In this document: positions 61,393 through 64,000 of the stretch, piece after piece
How the letters are laid out: every line of letters begins with the position of its first letter
How positions within the stretch are numbered: position 1 is the stretch's first letter
Assembly: GCA_963978895.1 (NCBI GenBank)
Contig: OZ022243.1
Coordinates: forward strand, 5,172,261 to 5,236,260
Length of the DNA stretch: 64,000 bases
Direction of reading: 5' to 3'
From: Erpobdella octoculata
Taxonomy: Eukaryota > Annelida > Clitellata > Hirudinida > Erpobdellidae
The notes under the pieces: generated by a model
Database searches by the model: none
Told to the model about the DNA's origin: nothing
The model's input: only the letters and a program-made list of their open reading frames with translations
Made by a program: the position numbers and the translations under genes

Positions 61393-62709
61393 CTACTGCT
61401 GCTGATACTGAACTCCACCTGGACCACGTTGATATTCAAATTCATCAGATTCATCAGATTCATCAAATTCATCAGAGTTATCAAATTCATCAGAGTTATC
61501 AAATTCATCAGAGTCCTCAAATTCATCAAATTCATCAGATTCATCGGATTCATCAAATTTATCAGATTCATATGCTTCAGTTTTTTGACTGCTGTTCGAA
61601 TCAGAATTTTTAACATCAGGATCATACTTTTGCATAAAGCAATTTTCGGCTTCGTCTAAAATTAAGTCTTCTTGGCGTAGGGGCAAATATTTTTCGAATT
61701 CAGCCAGTTTCTGAAATGGAATCCAATTGCTTTCTGGAAAAACGACATGGAAAAATATAATCAGGTGACCATTCTTCATTGGCTTTTTATAAATTGGCAT
61801 ACCTTCATTGAGGATGCATCTGGCGTCATTGTCTTTAATAACTTCTCCAGGGGATGATGACACAACTAAAAATCGACTGTCTAAAGTTTCAATTAATTTT
61901 TTAAAGCCACAAAGAGCTTCAGTTAAACTAATTTTTATTTTCTTTTTCATAACTAAGTCTGAGTTTTTGCGTTCAAACACGTGATGTTTCAATTCTTTGA
62001 GAGTAACTACAATGTTGCCTGGTTCTTGCTCCGGCATTTCATCACCTTCATTGTTAAATCTGATTTGTTGACCATCTTTCATGCCTTTTCCTACGTAAAT
62101 TTCCAACACCTTTTCAGTTATTACAGTTCTTTTTCCTTTGCATTCGATGCACCTATCTTTTGCTCTCAATCTTTGTCCACTACCTTCACAATTGCTGCAA
62201 GTTATACGAAAATCTCTCCAAGTATGACTGCCATATTTACTTTCTACCTTTACGCCAACGCCTTTGCACTCCTTGCAAATTTCAATAGCTCCAATTTTTC
62301 CACCTCGGCCCTCGCATTTCTGACAAATAAAGTTTTTCCTCACAGAAAGTTTTTTCGTTGTGCCACAAAACATATCATTGAGCGAAACTTCAATTTGATA
62401 AAACACATCTTTACCTTTTGAAGGACCAGATTTTCTTTGTATGCGACCCATAAAAATGTCAAAATTGTCTGCGTTATCAATGGCAGTTCCACAATCTTTA
62501 ATTGCTTGCACGCCTCCTCTGTCGTAAAGATATCGTTTTGTTTGGTCTGATAAAACCTTATACGCTTCTGAAATAATTTTACATCTGTATTGTCCTGTTA
62601 TGGAATTTACTGATTGATATTTTAAACGTAAATTTCGGTAGGCTTTCTCGAGTTTGTTAAGAGTGGCATTAGGCTTGACACCAAGTAAATCATAATAACT
62701 TGTTTTTTT
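61393..62709 (-). pseudogene. Class I DnaJ (DNAJA-type) homologue, intronless, no start codon, no HPD
   Basis: One open frame of 438 codons from a TAA at 62710-62712 to the stop. The start resembles the DNAJA J domain (SYYDLLGVKPNATLNKLEKA, then CKIISEAYKVLSDQTKRYLY), but the HPD of the J domain reads QSV (KYQSVNS), which should abolish Hsp70 ATPase stimulation. The zinc-binding region is intact: CQKCEGRG, CKECKGVG, CSNCEGSG, CIECKG. The C-terminal substrate-binding part is recognisable (VGKGMKDGQQIRF, EALCGFKKLIETLD, LNEGMPIYKK). An expanded acidic tail (~residues 375-425, DESDEFDEF-type repeats) precedes GPGGVQYQQQ, where the family usually has a prenylated Cys. No ATG precedes the J domain; a repeat abuts at 62711. 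Probably a degenerating retrocopy. Alternatively, exon 1 lies upstream. Confidence 0.8.
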
Positions 62710-62710
62710 T

Positions 62711-62995
62711 TAGGTCTCGGCTCGGCCTGTCGACAAATTAGCCCAGCCCGTTTTAAAAACCCAAACTCCTGGCCCGGCACAGCCCGTCTGAATTAGGCCC
62801 GGCCCATTTTTACAGGCCTAGAAGTTCTATATACTTGATGAAAAACTTCGGCCCGTCCCACCTTGACCTCAGGTTTGGCCAAACTGAAGACCCTATAATC
62901 ACTAAAATATCTATATACTTGGTGAAAAACCTCGACCCGTCCCACTTTGATTTAAGGTTTGGCCTGGCCCGTGTGAAGACCCGGCCGATGATAAA
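62711..62995. repeat. GGCCCG-rich repeat, copy 2, abutting the DnaJ-like frame
   Basis: AGGTCTCGGCTCGGCCTGTC, then CCCGGCACAGCCCGTCTGAA and TCTATATACTTGATGAAAAA, parallel to 58920-59245. Its left end coincides with the loss of DnaJ similarity. Confidence 0.65.
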
Positions 62996-64000
62996 CTGTA
63001 CTTAGCTACTTTTAACCGGCACAAAACTTCAAAATACTAATTTTTACATTTGTAGCACTTACAGTTTGTGAGTAGCAATAATTTTGAAATCAAATAACCC
63101 TTATTTCCACCCCACATTTGAGGTCCTGGAAACCAAATTTTCAAAAAATGCTAAAACACGTATTTCATTATTTTTGGAGTAGAAACTAAATACTAATTTT
63201 TACTTCAGTAGCATTAACAGTTTTTGAGTAGCAGCTTCTTTAAAAACCAAATAACCCAAAAATTGATGAAACACGTATATCTTATTTTCTTGAGTAGATA
63301 CTAAGTATTAATTTTTACATCTGTGGCAATTACAGTGGTTGAGTAGCAGTTACTTTAAACACCAAATAACCCTATTTTCCACCCCACATTTGAAGTCCTG
63401 GAAACCAAATTTTCAAAAAATTGTGAAACCCGTATATCATTATTTTTAGAGTAGAAACTAAATACTAATTTTTACTTTTGTAGCATTACCAGTTTTTGAG
63501 TAGAAGCTACTATAAAAACCAAATAACCCAATTTTCCAACCCACATTTGAGGTCCGGGAAACCAAATTTGTAAAAAATGGTGAAACACGAATATCTTTAT
63601 TTTTAGAAAAGAAACTAAAAAATAATTTTTACATCTGTGGTATTTACTGTTTTTGAGTAGCAGTTACTATAAAAGACAATTAGCCCTATTTTCCACCCAC
63701 ATTTGAAGTCCTGGAAACCAAATTTTCAAAAAATGCTAAAACACGTATTTCATTATTTTTGGAGTAGGATCTAAGTACTAATTTTTACTCCTGTAGCATT
63801 AACAGTTTCTGAGTAGAAGTTACTTTAAAAACCAAATAACCCAATTTTCCTACCCACATTTGACGTCCGGGAAACCAAATTTTCAAAAAATGGTGAAACA
63901 CGTATCTTTTTATTTTTAGAGTAGAAACTAAATACTAATTTTTACATTTGTAGCATTAACAGTTTTTGAGTAGAAGCTACTTTAAAAAACAAATAACCCA
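62996..64000 (+). repeat. ~157-bp satellite, block 3 (continues beyond window)
   Basis: CCAC/CCAACCCACATTTG landmarks at ~63097, 63381, 63537, 63692 and 63849 give a 155-157-bp period, with one degenerate unit near 63240. The block runs off the right edge. Unit types alternate (GTCCTGG versus GTCCGGG), hinting at a ~313-bp higher-order unit. Confidence 0.85.

Overview
The window looks like nuclear DNA of an AT-rich invertebrate animal. I favour a hydrozoan cnidarian of the Hydra type. The reasons are very AT-rich intergenic DNA, small exons with GT-AG introns, long (TA)n, (ATGT)n and (ATT)n arrays, and a dense load of hAT-type DNA transposons. The species is an inference; no marker gene here fixes it.

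Host genes. The main gene content is a tandem cluster of four minus-strand genes, called here D, C, B and A from left to right (20452-27003, 30546-33426, 40441-46195, 51400-55095). All four share one six-exon plan: signal peptide plus a glycosylation-rich, PAN/apple-like cysteine domain (exon 1), a 37-nt micro-exon (exon 2), and a C-terminal fibrinogen-related domain over exons 3-6. They look like secreted lectin or recognition proteins. C, A and D read through cleanly. B has a one-base frameshift at a homopolymer in its last exon. Two broken exon copies (33745-34195 and about 36535-36578) are remnants of further copies. A separate plus-strand gene (10448-10957) encodes a small secreted protein with two PAN/apple-like repeats; it is about 57% G+C in AT-rich surroundings. 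At 61393-62709 (minus) is an intronless class I DnaJ homologue whose J domain lacks HPD, whose C-terminal prenylation cysteine is gone, and whose 5' end abuts a repeat.

Transposons. 1-1588 (minus) is the 5' part of an LTR retrotransposon: LTR, leader, and a gag frame open to the window edge. From about 3.8 to 19.8 kb there are at least eight hAT-type remnants. Two are delimited by terminal inverted repeats and 8-bp target duplications (13282-14589 and 14851-16417). A third, non-autonomous one (21319-22156) lies in an intron of gene D. LINE pieces (44590-45235, 48252-48662), tRNA-derived SINEs (16.7, 28.4, 42.4 and 48.8 kb) and pogo-like termini (31.97 and 53.2 kb) also occur. A distinctive family starts ACTAGCGG..ACCCGGCG.., carries a variable 18-bp CT-rich minisatellite, and is repeatedly joined to (TA)n. 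It occurs singly and as two ~0.88-kb foldback composites in opposite orientation at the two ends of the window (8132-9006 and 60146-61033).

Right end. 58.0-64.0 kb holds blocks of a ~157-bp satellite, each of two blocks preceded by the same GGCCCG-rich repeat, with the DnaJ retrocopy and the second foldback between them. Stretches not listed (for example 28.6-29.4, 38.5-39.7, 49.0-50.0 and 55.1-55.7 kb) are AT-rich DNA in which I see no gene.
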